Source: Aurelia coerulea
Taxonomy: Eukaryota > Cnidaria > Scyphozoa > Semaeostomeae > Ulmaridae
Direction: 5' to 3'
Length of the DNA: 64,000 nt
Assembly: GCA_039566865.1 (NCBI GenBank)
Contig: CM076962.1
Location: forward strand, 6,504,743-6,568,742
A program made the position numbers and the translations under genes. Below are positions 9,743 to 22,136 of the stretch, one piece after another. How positions within the stretch are numbered: the stretch's first letter is position 1; the number at the start of each line of letters is the position of its first letter. The notes below the pieces were generated by a model. That model searched no databases. It had not been told where the DNA came from and saw only the letters and a list, made by a program, of their open reading frames with translations.

Positions 9743-10226
9743 TCATTGATCATCGTCAGTTTCAACTGTGTCAGCAATGTTACAAGGTTTCTGTCCATTT
9801 ATTTTTTCGACTATAGCAATGTAATGATTATTGAAAATTTCAGTCAGTTCATAGTCATATGTTACAATTTGGTTGTTGTGAGCCAAGGAAATATTATCAC
9901 CAACCAAGCCTTCTTCATTAGAAAGAAAAGGTTTAACCAGATACCAAAAATCTTGATTGGAAATTGAACCACCTGCAGTTGCTTTTTTGGAATGTTGTTT
10001 GATTGCTTTCTTTCGTAAGGAAACGCATTTGTTGCGCTGCTTTTTATAGTTTATTTCGTTTCGATTTGTAGGATATTTGTTGAGTCTATTTTTCAACCAA
10101 GTTCTGGTATAAATTGCCTTTTTTAGTTCACGAGTCACGAAAGGTGCACTGTTTCCCTGGGCAAGTTTGGCTTTCAGAGGAGCGTGTTTGTCCACTAGAT
10201 TTCGGAAGCTGTTGGTAAGATTATCA
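9743..10226 (-). pseudogene. LINE-A linker between endonuclease and reverse transcriptase
   Basis: The minus-strand frame holds NLVDKHAPLKAK, APFVTRELKKAIYTRTWLKN, KKQRNKCVSLRKKA and FWYLVKPFLSN, followed by a region with EIFNNHYIAIVEKI: the standard DKHAP, W(M/V)T, K.R.NK.V, FW..v.p and FN.yF landmarks that join endonuclease to RT. Its upstream neighbour is found at 25753-25889, across the LINE-E insertion, where the residues before NLTNSFRNLVD continue. Confidence 0.85.
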
Positions 10227-10254
10227 TAAGATTATCGACAATGACACAAGACAT

Positions 10255-10451
10255 ATGACTAGCCTGTATGAGCTGTTCAACTTCAATCAGCTTATCAAAG
10301 AGCCAACCAGGGTCACTTTAGATACCTTTTCCATAATTGATCATATAGCTACAACATGTGCCAGAAACATCATCAAATCAGGAGTGCATGAAGTTTCTAT
10401 GAATGATCATTATATGGTATACTGTGTCCGTAAGTTTTATAGAGCAGTAGT
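10255..10451 (+). pseudogene. LINE-E endonuclease, C-terminal part
   Basis: The frame reads LYELFNFNQLIKEPTRVT, then SIIDHIATTCA and MNDHYMVYCVRKF, the last blocks of an APE-type endonuclease (I-D-H-I in place of I-D-[LHY]-I, and a D-H pair near the end). It is cut by the hAT element at 10452 and resumes with a linker at 11440. The N-terminal catalytic blocks are absent because the element is 5' truncated. Confidence 0.8.
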
Positions 10452-11439
10452 CAGGGGCGGATCCAGCCCTGAATTCTGACCGGTTTATAGGGGGCAAAAA
10501 AGGGGGTCTGGGGGCGAAGCCCCCAAAAAAAATTTTCGTGACCACGCCTTTCAGACTCTCGGAAAACAAGGGCAACGCCCTTTTACATAAATAATGATGG
10601 GTTGCAGGTCGAGAGCTTTTCCATGTAATTTCCACCCCCATCCTCTGCATAATACCTTTATCGACGAATGTCTGTGCACATCGATGTTCGTCACCCCTCA
10701 GACCCTTAAAATTTAAGTTAAATTCTCTTACGCCTTCCTTCAACTTCAAAACTTCCTAAAATACACTCGTATTTTTGTTTTGTGTGCTATATCTCTCCTT
10801 CACTCTTCTCTTCCATGGCACTGTTAAGTGAAGTCGATAAAGATCTTCCTTTTCTGGGTCAGCCATTGCCGTTTGCTGGCCCTTCTCGTTCTTGTTCTAT
10901 TTGATGAAAATCTACTTCCTTTGCAAACATATTTTACTTCCTTCAGAAACGGTTTACTTCCTAATCGACACAGGTTCACTGATTTCGAACAATTGCCGAC
11001 CGGTTCACGGAAGTCGCTGGACAGGTTCACTCAACCCTTATTGGTTCATCAGATTACAAGGACTTGATATCAAAACAATTGCGAAACGTCACAGCCATTC
11101 AAAGCGAATCAAATGTGAAATCTGTTGCGCAACTTGAACTGATAACGCAGGTTTCGAATCACATACCTCCTGGAGAACCATAGCAAATAAAGCCAAATGA
11201 CTGCCATATGTAGGTTGCTTATTGTTTATGAGAAATTTTGTGTAGGAGTACCCTATGTCATGTCTATGAAGACTATCACCTTTTGACTTGAAACTGGTTT
11301 GCGGAGTGAAAATAGGTTCAAGTTATTTTACTTCTCTGTAAAGTTAGGCAGATACCCGGCAGATAATACAAATTTATCTTAGGTTTGGAAACCTGACCGA
11401 TGCACGGAAACCGGTGAAACCGGTCTGGATCCGCCCCTG
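10452..11439. mobile_element. 988-bp non-autonomous hAT-like element
   Basis: Starts CAGGGGCGGATCCAG and ends CTGGATCCGCCCCTG, the widespread hAT terminus. Left flank GCAGTAGT; right flank GTAGTAAT, consistent with an 8-bp duplication that lost about three bases, as LINE-E continues with ATGGGCCATAAA. An inverted G/C-rich block follows the left end. No transposase motif is visible in its short ORFs. Confidence 0.8.
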
Positions 11440-12489
11440 GTAGTAATGGGCCATAAAATGATAAAAACTCGAAAAATGAAAAATTTTAATGAGTAGGCAT
11501 TCCTATCTGATGTTGCTGGGATCGATTAAATGCTTACTAAAACTGATGATATAAATGTGCTTCTTAACCACTGGACTAGCTTATTCTCTCTGATCGTTGA
11601 CAAACATGCCCCACTATGTGAAATGTGTGTCTCAGAAAAGTACTGTCCCTGGATTGATAAGGACCTTAAGGATTTAATGCGGACAAGAAATAAGTTAAAG
11701 AAATCTGCTGTCAAGAGTAAGTCCACACTTCTGTTGGACTCATATAGGCAACTTCGCCATAAAGTCAATTCTCTAAATATCCAGCTTAAGAAAGAGTACT
11801 ACAACAATAACATTTCTGCATGCAAGGGCAACATGAAAGAATCATGGAAGGCAATCAATGAACTTCTCAATAAGAGGTTTAAGTCAAGTAACATTGATAC
11901 TCTTAAGGGGTCTGGTTCAGAAGCTGTTCACAAGAAGGATATTCCTGATGCAATGAACAGTTACTTCTGCTCAGTAGGTAAGGATCTTGCTGATAAGATC
12001 AGTCCAGCTCCAAACCTCCTTCTGTCAGGTGACTTTGAAATGAACTAAAGCAAAGTTTCACTTTAGGTGCAAGAAATCAGAGATACATCTGCAAAGTTTA
12101 AAACAGCAAAGAGCTTTGGAATCGATAATATCTCTAGCTACTTTTTGAAGCTTGCTTTACCTTTCATTGAAATTCCCTTGCTTTCTTATTCAATACATCA
12201 ATTGAAACAAGTATGTTTCCTGACTCATTGAAAATTGCTAGATTTACTTCTATTTTCAAAGATGGGGACAAGGCTGATAAGTCAAATCATCGCTCCATTT
12301 CAGTTTTACCTGTGATTGCAAGGCTCTTTGAAAAGCTTGTAACCAATCAGGTGTATACGCATATGGAAGATAACGGTCTGTTTTCATCTGGCCAATCTGC
12401 CTATTTGCGCCTTCATTCTACTGTAACCCAACTATTTAAAAATACCGACGATTGGTACAATGGGCTGGATCTTGGGAAGCTTGTGGGCC
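11440..12489 (+). pseudogene. LINE-E linker and reverse transcriptase fingers
   Basis: An open frame at 11530-12048 reads FSLIVDKHAPLCEMCVSEKY, PWIDKDLKDLMRTRNKLKK, YRQLRHKVNSLNIQLKKEYY and MNSYFCSVGKDLADK, the linker landmarks. After a stop at 12046-12048 and a frameshift, the frame at 12213 reads MFPDSLKIARFTSIFKDGDK and HRSISVLPVIARLFEKL, then SSGQSAYLRLHSTVTQLF, the RT fingers. The frame runs into the TA-target element at 12492 within a GLDLGKLVG block. Confidence 0.85.
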
Positions 12490-12696
12490 TACACTCCTGG
12501 ACAAAAGTTATGAGAGGGCAGAACGAATGGATGCTTTCCCAAGCTCAAAGTGCCCCCTCCCCCCTAATCAATGTTGTTTGAGGTTGGAGAACGTCGACTG
12601 TCACCAACATGCATTCAGAAATCATTGTTGAACAACATTGATACGGGGGGAGGGGGTTTGCAAATATAAAAGTCCATTTTATTATTGAAAATGCGA

Positions 12697-13655
12697 TTCC
12701 ACAGTGAAACATAAGATCCTTTTGGATGATTACAAAGTCCGTCCTGAGCTAAGCAAGCATAAGAAAATCTGAAAATTGATTTCTTCATAACCCCAAATGA
12801 TCGTTGATGCTGTTTTTAGCTACAGTCAGAGAGATGAGTGTTGCTGCTAAAGTCGCCTTCAATAGAAAATCAAGCGCCTTGTATGTCTCAAATTAGATGT
12901 CATGTGAGATTTCCGATAATGCAAAATCACTTATGTTTATGCAGAACCCTGAAGAATGTTTCTATTCGCGGGCATCTAGTTTGAGACAAGCAGTCACGAA
13001 AATAACGTCCGTGCAGAATCGTATGCATGAAGATGTTTTAGTTCAGTGTGATCATGTGCCTTCCCCCAGTCAATGGGGCCATTGTTTGCTGGAATTCTGC
13101 ACCTTTCCCTCAACTTCACCTGCGACGTTTGCATCCGTAGCTGTGTAGGAGGACGGTCCTTCTACCTTCGGTGATGCTGCGAATGCTAGCCTCTGTGCAG
13201 GCCGCTGGTTACATCATCCCCCAAGGTTGACTTATTTGCATAATGAATACTATCAATAAGTGGCTAATGATGCGTTCGTTCTAGAAAACGATTGTTTTAA
13301 CATCATTAAGCTGCTAATGAAGTCAAGAACGTGCCAATTCTGAGTAAATTTTTTGTTGTGCCAGGGTAAACATCATGGTGATTTATCCATCTTACGGTGT
13401 CAAATCTGTCTAACATGAAATAAGCCGACGTCAAATGTTGCTATAGGATCGCGGGAAACTTCTGTCTTGCATGCGCTTTCTGTGCGCTTTCTTTACTTCA
13501 GTGCCAATTAGCAGAGATAAAACGTTAATTAATTGTTTTAACGAGCGTGACGGACTTTCTTTCTTTCTTTCTTTCTTTCTTTCTGACTTTCTGACTTTCT
13601 GACTGACATCGGAGCCCCTTCTTAGATTACAAAGGACTTTGTAATCAAAAACGAT
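12697..13655 (+). repeat. ~1-kb dispersed repeat, copy 1 (plus orientation)
   Basis: The sequence from CATAAGATCCTTTTGG to GACTTTGTAATC reappears in the opposite orientation at 37546-38740. TGATTACAAAGTC occurs as an inverted pair near each end in both copies, suggesting a mobile unit nested in the TA-target element. The open frame at 12897-13148 has no recognisable homology and is broken in the other copy. Confidence 0.75.
13553..13607 (+). repeat. TTTC microsatellite grading into TTTCTGAC
   Basis: About eight TTTC units followed by three TTTCTGAC-type units. The corresponding GAAA tract at 37594-37620 in the other copy of the 1-kb repeat is a different length. Confidence 0.9.
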
Positions 13656-13684
13656 AGAGTCTCATAACCTTTTGTCCAGGATTG

Positions 13685-13798
13685 TAGCTTTCATTGATCT
13701 AAACAAAGAATTTGACACATTGACCATGTTGACCATGAGATTCTTTGCCAAAAATTGGCGCACTATGGCGTTCAACAGCGGGAACTCGCATTGTTTAA
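13685..13798 (+). pseudogene. LINE-E reverse transcriptase, catalytic FIDLNKEFD block
   Basis: A short LINE-E piece between two insertions. It encodes VAFIDLNKEFDTL, the palm motif with the first catalytic Asp, then an ALF end that resumes after TTAA at 19291 as KSYLCNRKQFC. One frame slip occurs inside it. Confidence 0.8.
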
Positions 13799-16700
13799 CC
13801 CTAATCCTACCGGTCTTTTTTTTATCTAACATAGCCGGAGGGGGTGTGCTTTCCACCCCCCCTCTATAAATAGCCGTAGACTAATGGGAAATTGGCAAGG
13901 ACGTAGTCCTAACTATTCTTAGCCGATTGGCAGATTTGGGTGTGGCCACCTCATTAGGTGACGTCACTATGACGTCATAATGGCGGAAAATGTCAAAATA
14001 TATGGTTTTCCGGCTTATTTGCTATAAAAACGGAATAAAGTTAATCTAAATGACTTTTTCCATTCTTACTTGGCGCATTATTTATTTCCAATTCAAATAT
14101 GATGCATATAGATGTTTTTAGACTGTTATTTTGGAAGAAAATGACAAAAAATTGACGACGTCATAATTAAAAACTGTGTTTTTCTGCCAAAAATTTATAA
14201 TAATTGGCTCAAAATGATTTTAATGTATTGCATAACGCAATTCTATGCATTTTTAATAAAATCTGTTGGAAAAACCTTCAAAATTTGCCAAAATGACCCA
14301 AAATGGTGGCCCGAGTGACGTCATCATTTAAAGTGCCACTGAAGTGTGTTAGTCAAAAAAATGTTAATACGATCCCTAATGGAAAAATCATCGATGATTC
14401 GATTGATGTAAATATTTTTTCATTTTGGTGCCGGGAAATGCCATTTTTTGGGGTGTTTTCACCCCTTGGTCTTGCGAAAAGAGCCTGGGCCGAGTGACGT
14501 AGAATGATTTATCAAGCGTTCCATTCAATTCATCACACACGAAGACACCACTGTGAACGACTGGAAGGAAGGTTCCTGGCTGCCAATGTGCCGTGAGGAA
14601 AAGTGAATATTATTGCATGTTTTGCTGAGACTTTGGAGATAAATTGGATTCCAATCGCATCAGTAGTACCAAGTGACCACGGGATGATAAATAACAAATG
14701 CTGCGGAGTGATGTAGCTGGTTTAAAACTGTTTGAAAGCCGCCGTTTATTGACGATGATTTAGGCCCTCTTGCCCGTATCAAATTCAGGGAAGAGGCGAT
14801 GATGGCGAGATTGGAAGCATCAATTACGGCATGTTGGGAGATCAGATATTCCAATTAATGGACACCTGGAAGTGCTTCTACAATTAAATGGTGAGAATTT
14901 GTGCTTGAATGCTTTATTCGTTTTTCTTTCATGTGTTGATGTGATGGGTTATTTGAATTGGTGTTCGTTGTGATTGTGAGGCTTTTCACCACCACTTGAG
15001 CAAACTTGTCTTGACCAGAAGCACGAAGGGGATCAGATATGAGTTTTCTGCAAACTTATTAAATCAGCAGTAACCTAAAAGGAGCGAATTAAGTGAGCCT
15101 AAGATGGTATGAAACTGAACATGATTTTTGTTACCAGGATTTGCGGTTATCTGCTATTATTGCAATAAATAGAATATCAAGGTTTGCCTGTAAGGTAGCC
15201 AATGTAGAAACATGAAGTTTTGCCTTTTTATCACTATTGACTGTGGTTGGTAAGCCAATTCAGAGTTAAATGTTTTGTTATTTATTGTTATTCAGGTCCA
15301 ACAAATCTGGTATAAACATTGCTTAGAGCATGGTTGACTCCAATTGGATGAGAATATTTCATGCAAAATGGCCTAGAACTTGAACCCTGCAGGACAAGCT
15401 CGAAATTCAAAATTTTATGGATACCAAAACATTTTACAAGCAACTGAAACCTTGCCGCTGATGCTATTTTGTATTGCATTGTATTGTATAACAAGAAAAG
15501 AGTGTGGCTTATCTTAAACAGTGAATTCCACACATGGCAGCATATATTTTTCTCAGCCCAAAATTCTGAGTCTAACACAGTCTCTTGGCCTCGCATCACA
15601 ATACCTGATATTTCTTGTCACAGTAAAAAATAAGTTCAGCTTTTGTTATGTGGTTTCATAAAAAGTTGATAATAGATTGCAGAAGATTAAAAGGAGATGA
15701 GGTGGGAATCATCCTAAATATGTTTTCATATTAAAAGTGAAAAAATTAACTCAGACTTTAGGGCCCAGCTGCACAATAGCAGTAAATCCTTTTGCTAAAA
15801 TGAAAGGTATGATCTGTTTCAAGTGAGGATGGTAGTATACTCTACAATATAAAGTTAGTTTGAAGGATTTGGGAAAACCAAACTCCAAATAACATTTCTC
15901 AATTATGTCTGATATTCAACCTAATGTCTCATTCTATTCCTGCCCTGACCATCCTCCGCAGGCAGCCCAGGGGTCAAAGAATTGCTTGTACAGATGCCTC
16001 AGGGGATGGGGCAAGTCTTTTGGCAAATGCCCAGGGACTTGGCACTGAACACATGCATACTCCCAAAAACTTTATAAGCAAACGCTATAATCACTACTAT
16101 TACCAAATGCCCCTGGAAGCAGGGGAAAATTTGCAGTCAAACGCATGGGGGCCAGGAATATGTTATAAGCAAATACCCAGGGGTGTCCCAGGGAAATGAC
16201 CAGAGTAGGAATTGAATGAAACATAGGTGCACACCAGTTTCCAAATGTTGTAAAATAGGCCCTGTATGCAGTTGTTGAGTTCTTTACATGTACTTCCTCA
16301 TATGCTAAAAATGTGAGTTGTATTTAAGAAAGTTAACAAACAAACTGTGGTTCTATCTGACATTGGTATTGACATTATACCAAAGAGTTCCAATCAGGGA
16401 TATCAGCAGGGAAGGGTTATTTTTATTTACAAAATTGTCTTTGCTCTTCATCAGGCATATTTAAACTGGCAACTGTGTTTTTGTCCTGCCCTACTTCAGT
16501 ATTTCTTTTAAAACTTGCATGTAGGTTAGAAGGTAGCAATAATCCATTTAACATCATTACTGCTTATTTTCTGTTACTTTCTTACTGAGCATGTGTAGCC
16601 AAACTGAAGAAAAATATTGGTAGATTAGGGGCCATCACCATAGCTTCTCATACTCACAGGTTGAAGAAAATCACAGGAAGTGTTTGTCAAATTCTCTGGA

Positions 16701-19286
16701 TACAACTTAGTGAACATTACACATATTTTTTACAAGAAACCAGCCATAAGAAGCTCAACTCTCAGGTCGCCAAAACATTAAGAAACTCCAGTTCTAGGAA
16801 AATTTAACTTAAGAAACTGTTTATTCCATTAAAGAAACTCCTCAGCTTAATTTTACTTCATTTTTACTTGTAGCATATTACTCGGAAGGTGCCTGAGCTT
16901 TTATCAGAAACATAGAAAGGGAGGACACTGGGGGCATGTGCCCCCCCCAAGATTTTGCAATAAAAAGAGTGTGCCTTCTATTTTCAGCAAGTGCCCCTTT
17001 AGCTTTATGAGAAAGATGCCTTAGAAGTGTCATGCCCCCCCAAGTTTGAGATGCTTCCTACATCCCTACCTTTTATAAGAAAGAATCTGAGTCAGTACTG
17101 AAAGTTTCTTAACATCATCAGATTCGCAGTTCTCAGAGTTAAAAGTTTCTCAAAGGTTTCAACAATCTTTGTATTTATGGCCTTTGCCTTTGTGAATATT
17201 TGAAAGCAACATTTTTTGAAGCCTTTCCAGTGTTAGACATTTACTCAAGTACCTCCTGAGTAATATCAGACAGAAAACAAGTGAAAATAAAGTACAGATA
17301 TGACGAGGATGTCCTTTATTAAAACTTGATAGTTTCCTAAGTTATATGTTCCCAGTATTGGAGTCTCATAATTTTGGAGGATCTTAGAGTTGAGTTTCTT
17401 GTAAGCAGTTTCTCATAAAAAGCATGTGTAAATGTCTAAAAAATAGAGGCTTCAACAAATTTGTTTTGAAATTTTCATAAGGGCATCGGTAGTAGACATG
17501 GAGATTGTTATATACAGTAGAACCTTGAAATCTGATAATTTTAAGAAACTCAACACTGGTTCAAATTCTTAGTTTCTTCCAAAATAAGTGGTTTAATTTT
17601 GCACTGAAAGTACATTATCCAAGGAACAGGAAAAGAGAGTTTGATCTCAAGATTTTATTCCTCTTACTACTCTTATTGGTACCTACTCTTACAAGATCAA
17701 TGGCAGGCAGCATTATACTCCATAAATAAACAAGGGTTAAACTAACTCTTTGTCAAAATATATGTAACTGTTTCAGTATCTTGAGGCAGTGAAGGCTGTC
17801 GTCAGGTCACCTTCATTTTCAAACCCAATTCTGTTTGCACTGAGATCATTTTTCATCAAAGAGATTATTGAACAGATATGTCAAATGAGTTCTGCATCTG
17901 CTCTTCATCTTGGTTGACTTGATCTTTCATTTCATCTAAAATATCAAATAAAAATCATAACTCAATGGACAGCAGTCCTTTGGTTAACAAGAGCCAAAAT
18001 AACTGCATCTGCTTTGCTTTTTTATTATTTAGGTAATAGGCACCATATAAGTGGTAAACAAAACCGGTTTCCACCAGGTTGAGAGCATTTTCCTTTCTGT
18101 ATGGTTTGGAAACTAGGACCACAAAAGGCAAGGAACGGTCCTCAGAATTTGGGGTCAGGAGACCGACCTGTTACTAACTGTGCATCCACAGTGCTTTCAT
18201 TCAAATCAAATCTGAAAATACCATTTCATTCATTATAATTCAAAACGGTCCTCGATACTAAACTTAAAACAATCACTGCATCGATATGCTACACCGTCAA
18301 ATCTCAGAGAGCAGCAACACAAGCACAACAAAACTAGCACCCACCTGAAGGAATGAACTCGGGATTTTTTCTTCGCTCCTCAGAGCAACACAGCACAATC
18401 TCTCAGCTTACAGACGTTGATACTATGTTGATCTTACGACGTCTTAGCAGTCTAATTTCGTCAAAAGCCAAGTGTAAAATGTAAATCAATGTTCTCTGCA
18501 GAAAACAGGCTTGTGGAGTTAGTCTTGTTGCTTCAGCTGCCAATAGGCCTAATAACCCTTTTGAGTAGATACCATGCTTATACCAAGTTCTCGATGATTC
18601 TGCTCTTGTTATGGAAGTTTTCCCGAGAACCTGCGAGCTCGTGATTATATCTCATGCAGCTGGCGTTGTTAAATTCACCAGAAAGTGGCATTTTCTGCTT
18701 TTTAAAACAGTTTACCAGAGGCTTCGCGTCGAGCTTCGCGTGACTTCCAGGCTGAACTGCAGTTAAAAACATACCACGCCACAGCGAGTGATAAATCAAA
18801 GTACGTCACACATTCCTGTTTGGCCGCGCATTATTTTTCGCACAAAGAAACTTGATAATTGGCACTTTAGGGCTTAAAATATGATACTTATAGAAAAAAC
18901 ATACAGGAAATAATTACATCATTCGATTCAGCGGCTCTTGTTTATTCGTAATCATTACAAAACTGGCATTATCAAAATTTTCACTACTACACTTCAGTGG
19001 CACTTTAAGAATGCTGACGTCAGCAAATTCCATTGTTGTTGACAACAATAGAAAGCTAATTGTTTGCTGATTCTTTTAAAGTACAATAGTCAAAATTTGG
19101 AACTAATTCTGGGAGTAAAAATATCAAAATCATAAATTTGTCCAATACCTTGCTCCAAATATGGTAGTGTCACCTGTCACGTAACACCTATTGTTCAAAA
19201 ATTTATTTGTCAAAATGTAGCTAATAGATAATTAGTAATTGTCAGAGAGTTTGAGAAACACCCTCCCCCCCCCGGTAGGATTAGGG
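13799..19286. mobile_element. 5.5-kb TTAA-flanked piggyBac-like element without a transposase
   Basis: Ends CCCTAATCCTACCGG and CCGGTAGGATTAGGG are perfect 15-bp inverted repeats flanked by TTAA (13795-13798 and 19287-19290), and the LINE-E frame is continuous across one TTAA. Both outer 0.5 kb resemble the 1.04-kb element at 6917-7955 (C-rich inner repeat at 13850; AATAGATAATTAGTAA near 19220). The middle (about 14500-18800) is unique, has no transposase, RT or other recognised domain, and holds only ORFs under 105 codons, so it looks like captured cargo or decayed interior. Confidence 0.82.
14500..18800. other. Unassigned interior of the 5.5-kb piggyBac-like element
   Basis: I recognise no gene here. 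Features seen: CAAATGCCCAGGG-like short repeats at 16010-16190; C-rich tracts at 16940-17045; repeated AAGAAACTC-type motifs at 16740-17600, which recur at 61160-61250; and a GC-richer stretch at 18300-18800. Open frames at 15288-15599 (minus) and 15924-16199 (plus) are about 100 codons and match nothing I know. A captured host fragment is possible but not shown. Confidence 0.4.
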
Positions 19287-20265
19287 TTAAATCATACCTA
19301 TGCAACCGAAAACAGTTTTGTCGGGATAATGGTGTCAATTCAAAACCGAGGGTATAGATGTTGGTGTGTCCCAAGGCTCATGTATTGGTCCCCTTCTCTT
19401 CCTTATTAATATCAATGATCTACAACAAGCTAACCAAAATTCAGTTGCTTCCATTTATGCCGATGATACAAGTCTGTGCTACCAGTCTTCGAATATAAGT
19501 GTGCTGAATGACGCTTTCAATGATGATTTCAAACAACTAGACACTTGGCTTCATGGCAACAAACTCTCTTTGAATGTTGCGAAAGCAACCTCCATGCTAA
19601 TTTCCACTCAGCAAAAGCATAACATCCTCAAAAATCGAAATGAGGATTTGGATTTGAAAATTCGTGACAACGAGCTCACAGTAATCCAAAAACTAAATAC
19701 CTTGGTGTGCAGAATGATAACTCTCTTAACTGGAAAGAACACTTCAAGACTGTTTCTACTAAAGTTTCTAGAGCTATTGGCTTACTAAAGCATGCCAAAA
19801 ACTTTCCTACCGCAGGAAATTCTGAAGACTCTTTACATAGGTACTGTAGAGCCACACTTTCGATATTATTGCTCTGTTTGGGGGTTGTGCCGGATTGACT
19901 GAGCTGAATCAATTGCAAAAACTTCAAAACCGAGCTGCTAGAATTATAACCAATAGCAGTTTTGACACCCCAAGTGGACCACTTGTTGACAGGCTGGGTT
20001 GGAAAACCATTAAAGAACTTAAAGCTGGTGAATCTAAAACAACGGTCTTCAAGTCCCTGCATGAACTGGCTCTGCAATACCTCTGTGACCTCTTCACCCG
20101 AAACTCAAAGAGCTCTTTGTATGTCCTGCGCAATACAGAGACAGAGTTAAGACTACCCAAGAAAAAGTCAAGTAATGGGCAAAAATGTTTTTCTTATCGA
20201 GGAGCAAAAATATGGAATGACCTTCCTGCTAAAATCAAACAGGCATCTTCCCTAAATAGTTTTAA
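19287..20265 (+). pseudogene. LINE-E reverse transcriptase, palm to C-terminus
   Basis: Reads SYLCNRKQFC, then VGVSQGSCIGPLLFLININDL, ASIYADDTSLCY (catalytic Asp pair), LDTWLHGNKLSLNVAKA, and, after frameshifts near 19690 and 19890, LNWKEHFKTVSTKVSRAIGLL, LNQLQKLQNRAARIITNS, LGWKTIKEL and FSYRGAKIWNDLP. This is the whole second half of a CR1/L2-like RT. The frame is interrupted by TTAA at 20262 within SLNSF; the last codons (KQPI and stop) lie at 25478-25491. Confidence 0.88.
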
Positions 20266-21523
20266 CCCTATCCAGACTGCGGGGGGCTCATTCAGCCCCC
20301 CCCCCACCTACTTAACTGAGCAATGCTCCAAATTGGTTCAACGAACCAGGGAATGGTTTTTTAACTTTTAGTTTCTATCCTTTTGAAGTGTGATTTTGTG
20401 TGAAATTTTGAAAAAAAATTTCAGGGGGCTGGGGGGTGGCTGTTTTTTTCAGAGTGGTCGGGGCCAACTTTTAGGTAAGCTGTTTATGGGTGTAATTACA
20501 GATCACCTCACAATCCTTTGATAGTATCCTTTTTACTTTCTATACTTATAATTTGTAAGGTCTCTTACATTTTTTCCAGGAACAATAGACCAATTATGTG
20601 TCACGTGACCTCATCAAAGACGTCATCATTAAGAAAATGGCAAAAATTAGTTAGCGGTCTCTCTGCGAGGATATTTCGACCCCAAATGTTTTACATCAGC
20701 AATAAATAGATTAAAGCTGATCAACAGGGTTGTTTCCACCTCAGCTATGTAATTTTGTTTGAATTTTGTGCACCATTGGTCGCAAACGGTATAAGATTCC
20801 CCGGGGGTATCCTCATATAGTACTACTAACGATCAGTTTTCATGCATATCTTGAGAATCTGTTTTACAGTGAGAATTTTTTGACTTTAAAGTGTTTAGTT
20901 TGTCAAGATATTATCAAAATCTCACCAAATTACTATCCTCAACTCCCTATTTCTCCCTTCCTTCTTCCTTCCAACTCATTTGCTTACTACTGGGAAAAAA
21001 TGCTGATGTGAGCATTTTTTGCAATAATTAAAACAAAGGTTTCAAAAGGAAAAATGAAGTATGCAACAATCACTTATCATTGAAGTAGTTTTCATTGTAA
21101 TGTATGGAGAAATTCTCTATTATGGCGGCATTTGTCATTTTTCAGAAAAGCAAGATTTTTAATCTCTCTGTCCGCCATCTTGGATTTGCAAAAATCAAAT
21201 TTTTCACTTTATAAGTATATTTTCACCTTCTAACAATGCTTTGATTGGCATAATTTGGTTTCATGAATCAATCTTAGAAAATTATAAAAAAATTTAAAAA
21301 AAGTTGTTTTTTTCATTTTTTTCGTGATTACGTGCCAGTTGGTCTTGAATGATTATGACGTCATATCTATTTTTAGAATTCTTTTTGTGAAAAATGATAG
21401 ATCATAAACACAGCTACCTGCGTGGTGAGTTTCGTCTTCGTAAGTGAAGGAATGGCGATTTTAGAGAGGGGGGCTGAATGAGCCCCCCCCCCAGTCTTCT
21501 AGTAGCTCAAAAAGCCCAGTCTG

Positions 21524-21744
21524 CAATCCTGGACAAAATATTTGGAACAAAGTTGATTTTTTGGTGATTATCTCAGTTCTTCTCACTCTTACATCTGCAC
21601 CACCCCCTTTTACCCCCGAAACAATGTTGGTTGGCATCTTGAAGCTGAAAACATCCAAACAACATTGTATCGGGGGTAAAAGGGGGGTTGTTCAAATGAA
21701 ATTGTAGAATCTTACGTTGTTCCAATATATTTTGTCCACGATTG
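21524..21744. mobile_element. 221-bp CAAT MITE, copy 1
   Basis: Ends CAATCCTGGACAAAATAT and ATATTTTGTCCACGATTG are inverted repeats, continuing inward (GGAACAA / TTGTTCC). The core is a second palindrome around CCCCCTTTTACCCCCG and CGGGGGTAAAAGGGG. Further copies lie at 23394-23614, 25245-25465, 52953-53173, 54152-54372 and 55351-55571. Its recurring 60-codon open frame is a by-product of the palindrome. Confidence 0.85.
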
Positions 21745-21902
21745 TAACACACTGATATTCAGAAATAATGGAGTCTTTTGGCATGAAAAATCTCTATGGT
21801 AACAAATATGGCAGCTTTTCGCAAAGATGGCCGATCTTAGGATTATGTGTTACTTTCAAGTTTGCATCACAATTATCTTATGTATACACTGATGGGCTTT
21901 GG

Positions 21903-22136
21903 CACAGATAACCACACGGGTAACCACAAGGGTAACCAAAATTTCATACTATTTTGTATTGAATAAGCACGGGTAACCACGGGTAACCACGGGTAACCAT
22001 AATATTTAAAAGGAAAGTTATATTTCCTTATAAATATTATGGTTACCCGTGGTTACCCGTGGTTACCCGTGCTTTTTCAACGAAAAATAGTATGAAATCA
22101 TGGTTACCCTTGTGGTTACCCTTGTGGTTACCCGTG
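21903..22136. repeat. 234-bp foldback with GGGTAACCAC / GTGGTTACCC repeats
   Basis: Left arm: two or three CACGGGTAACC or CAAGGGTAACC units, a spacer (TTTCATACTATTTT), three more CACGGGTAACC units, then CATAATATTTA. The right arm mirrors it after a loop of a few bases near 22020. Arms are about 113 bp. The short unit is telomere-like in look (GGTTACCC) but spaced at 11 bp and palindromically arranged, so I do not call it telomeric. Confidence 0.88.

Larger units (their letters stand above)
6226..10226 (-). mobile_element. LINE-A 3' portion (linker and reverse transcriptase), minus strand, split by three MITEs
   Basis: This is the larger part of a LINE whose 5' pieces lie at 25753-25889 and 52648-52890. 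In minus-strand order: linker (10226-9743), RT fingers (9547-9240), a MITE at 8608-9237, a short piece with the catalytic DLSKAF block (8605-8547), a MITE at 8024-8537, a piece encoding AKLNAYGIDENAL (8015-7960), a MITE at 6917-7955, then the GSVLGP and YADD blocks and the thumb to 6226. At each insertion the flanks join in sense across the target duplication. The C-terminal tail is missing, being replaced by the 164-bp satellite. Confidence 0.85.
12492..13684. mobile_element. 1.19-kb TA-target element with CAMTCCTGGACAAAA termini
   Basis: Left end CACTCCTGGACAAAAG and right end CTTTTGTCCAGGATTG, continuing as inverted repeats for about 25 bp, with TA on both sides (12490-12491 and 13685-13686). 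The LINE-E codons rejoin exactly as KLVGL then AFIDLN across one TA. The terminus is close to that of the 221-bp CAAT MITEs at 21524 and elsewhere. The interior (about 12697-13655) is shared, inverted, with 37546-38740. It has no transposase ORF. Confidence 0.85.

Noticed and set aside
14660..14854. Host exon near a GT splice-like site in the 5.5-kb element
   Set aside because: Short frames on both strands, no recognised domain and no second exon; too weak to call.
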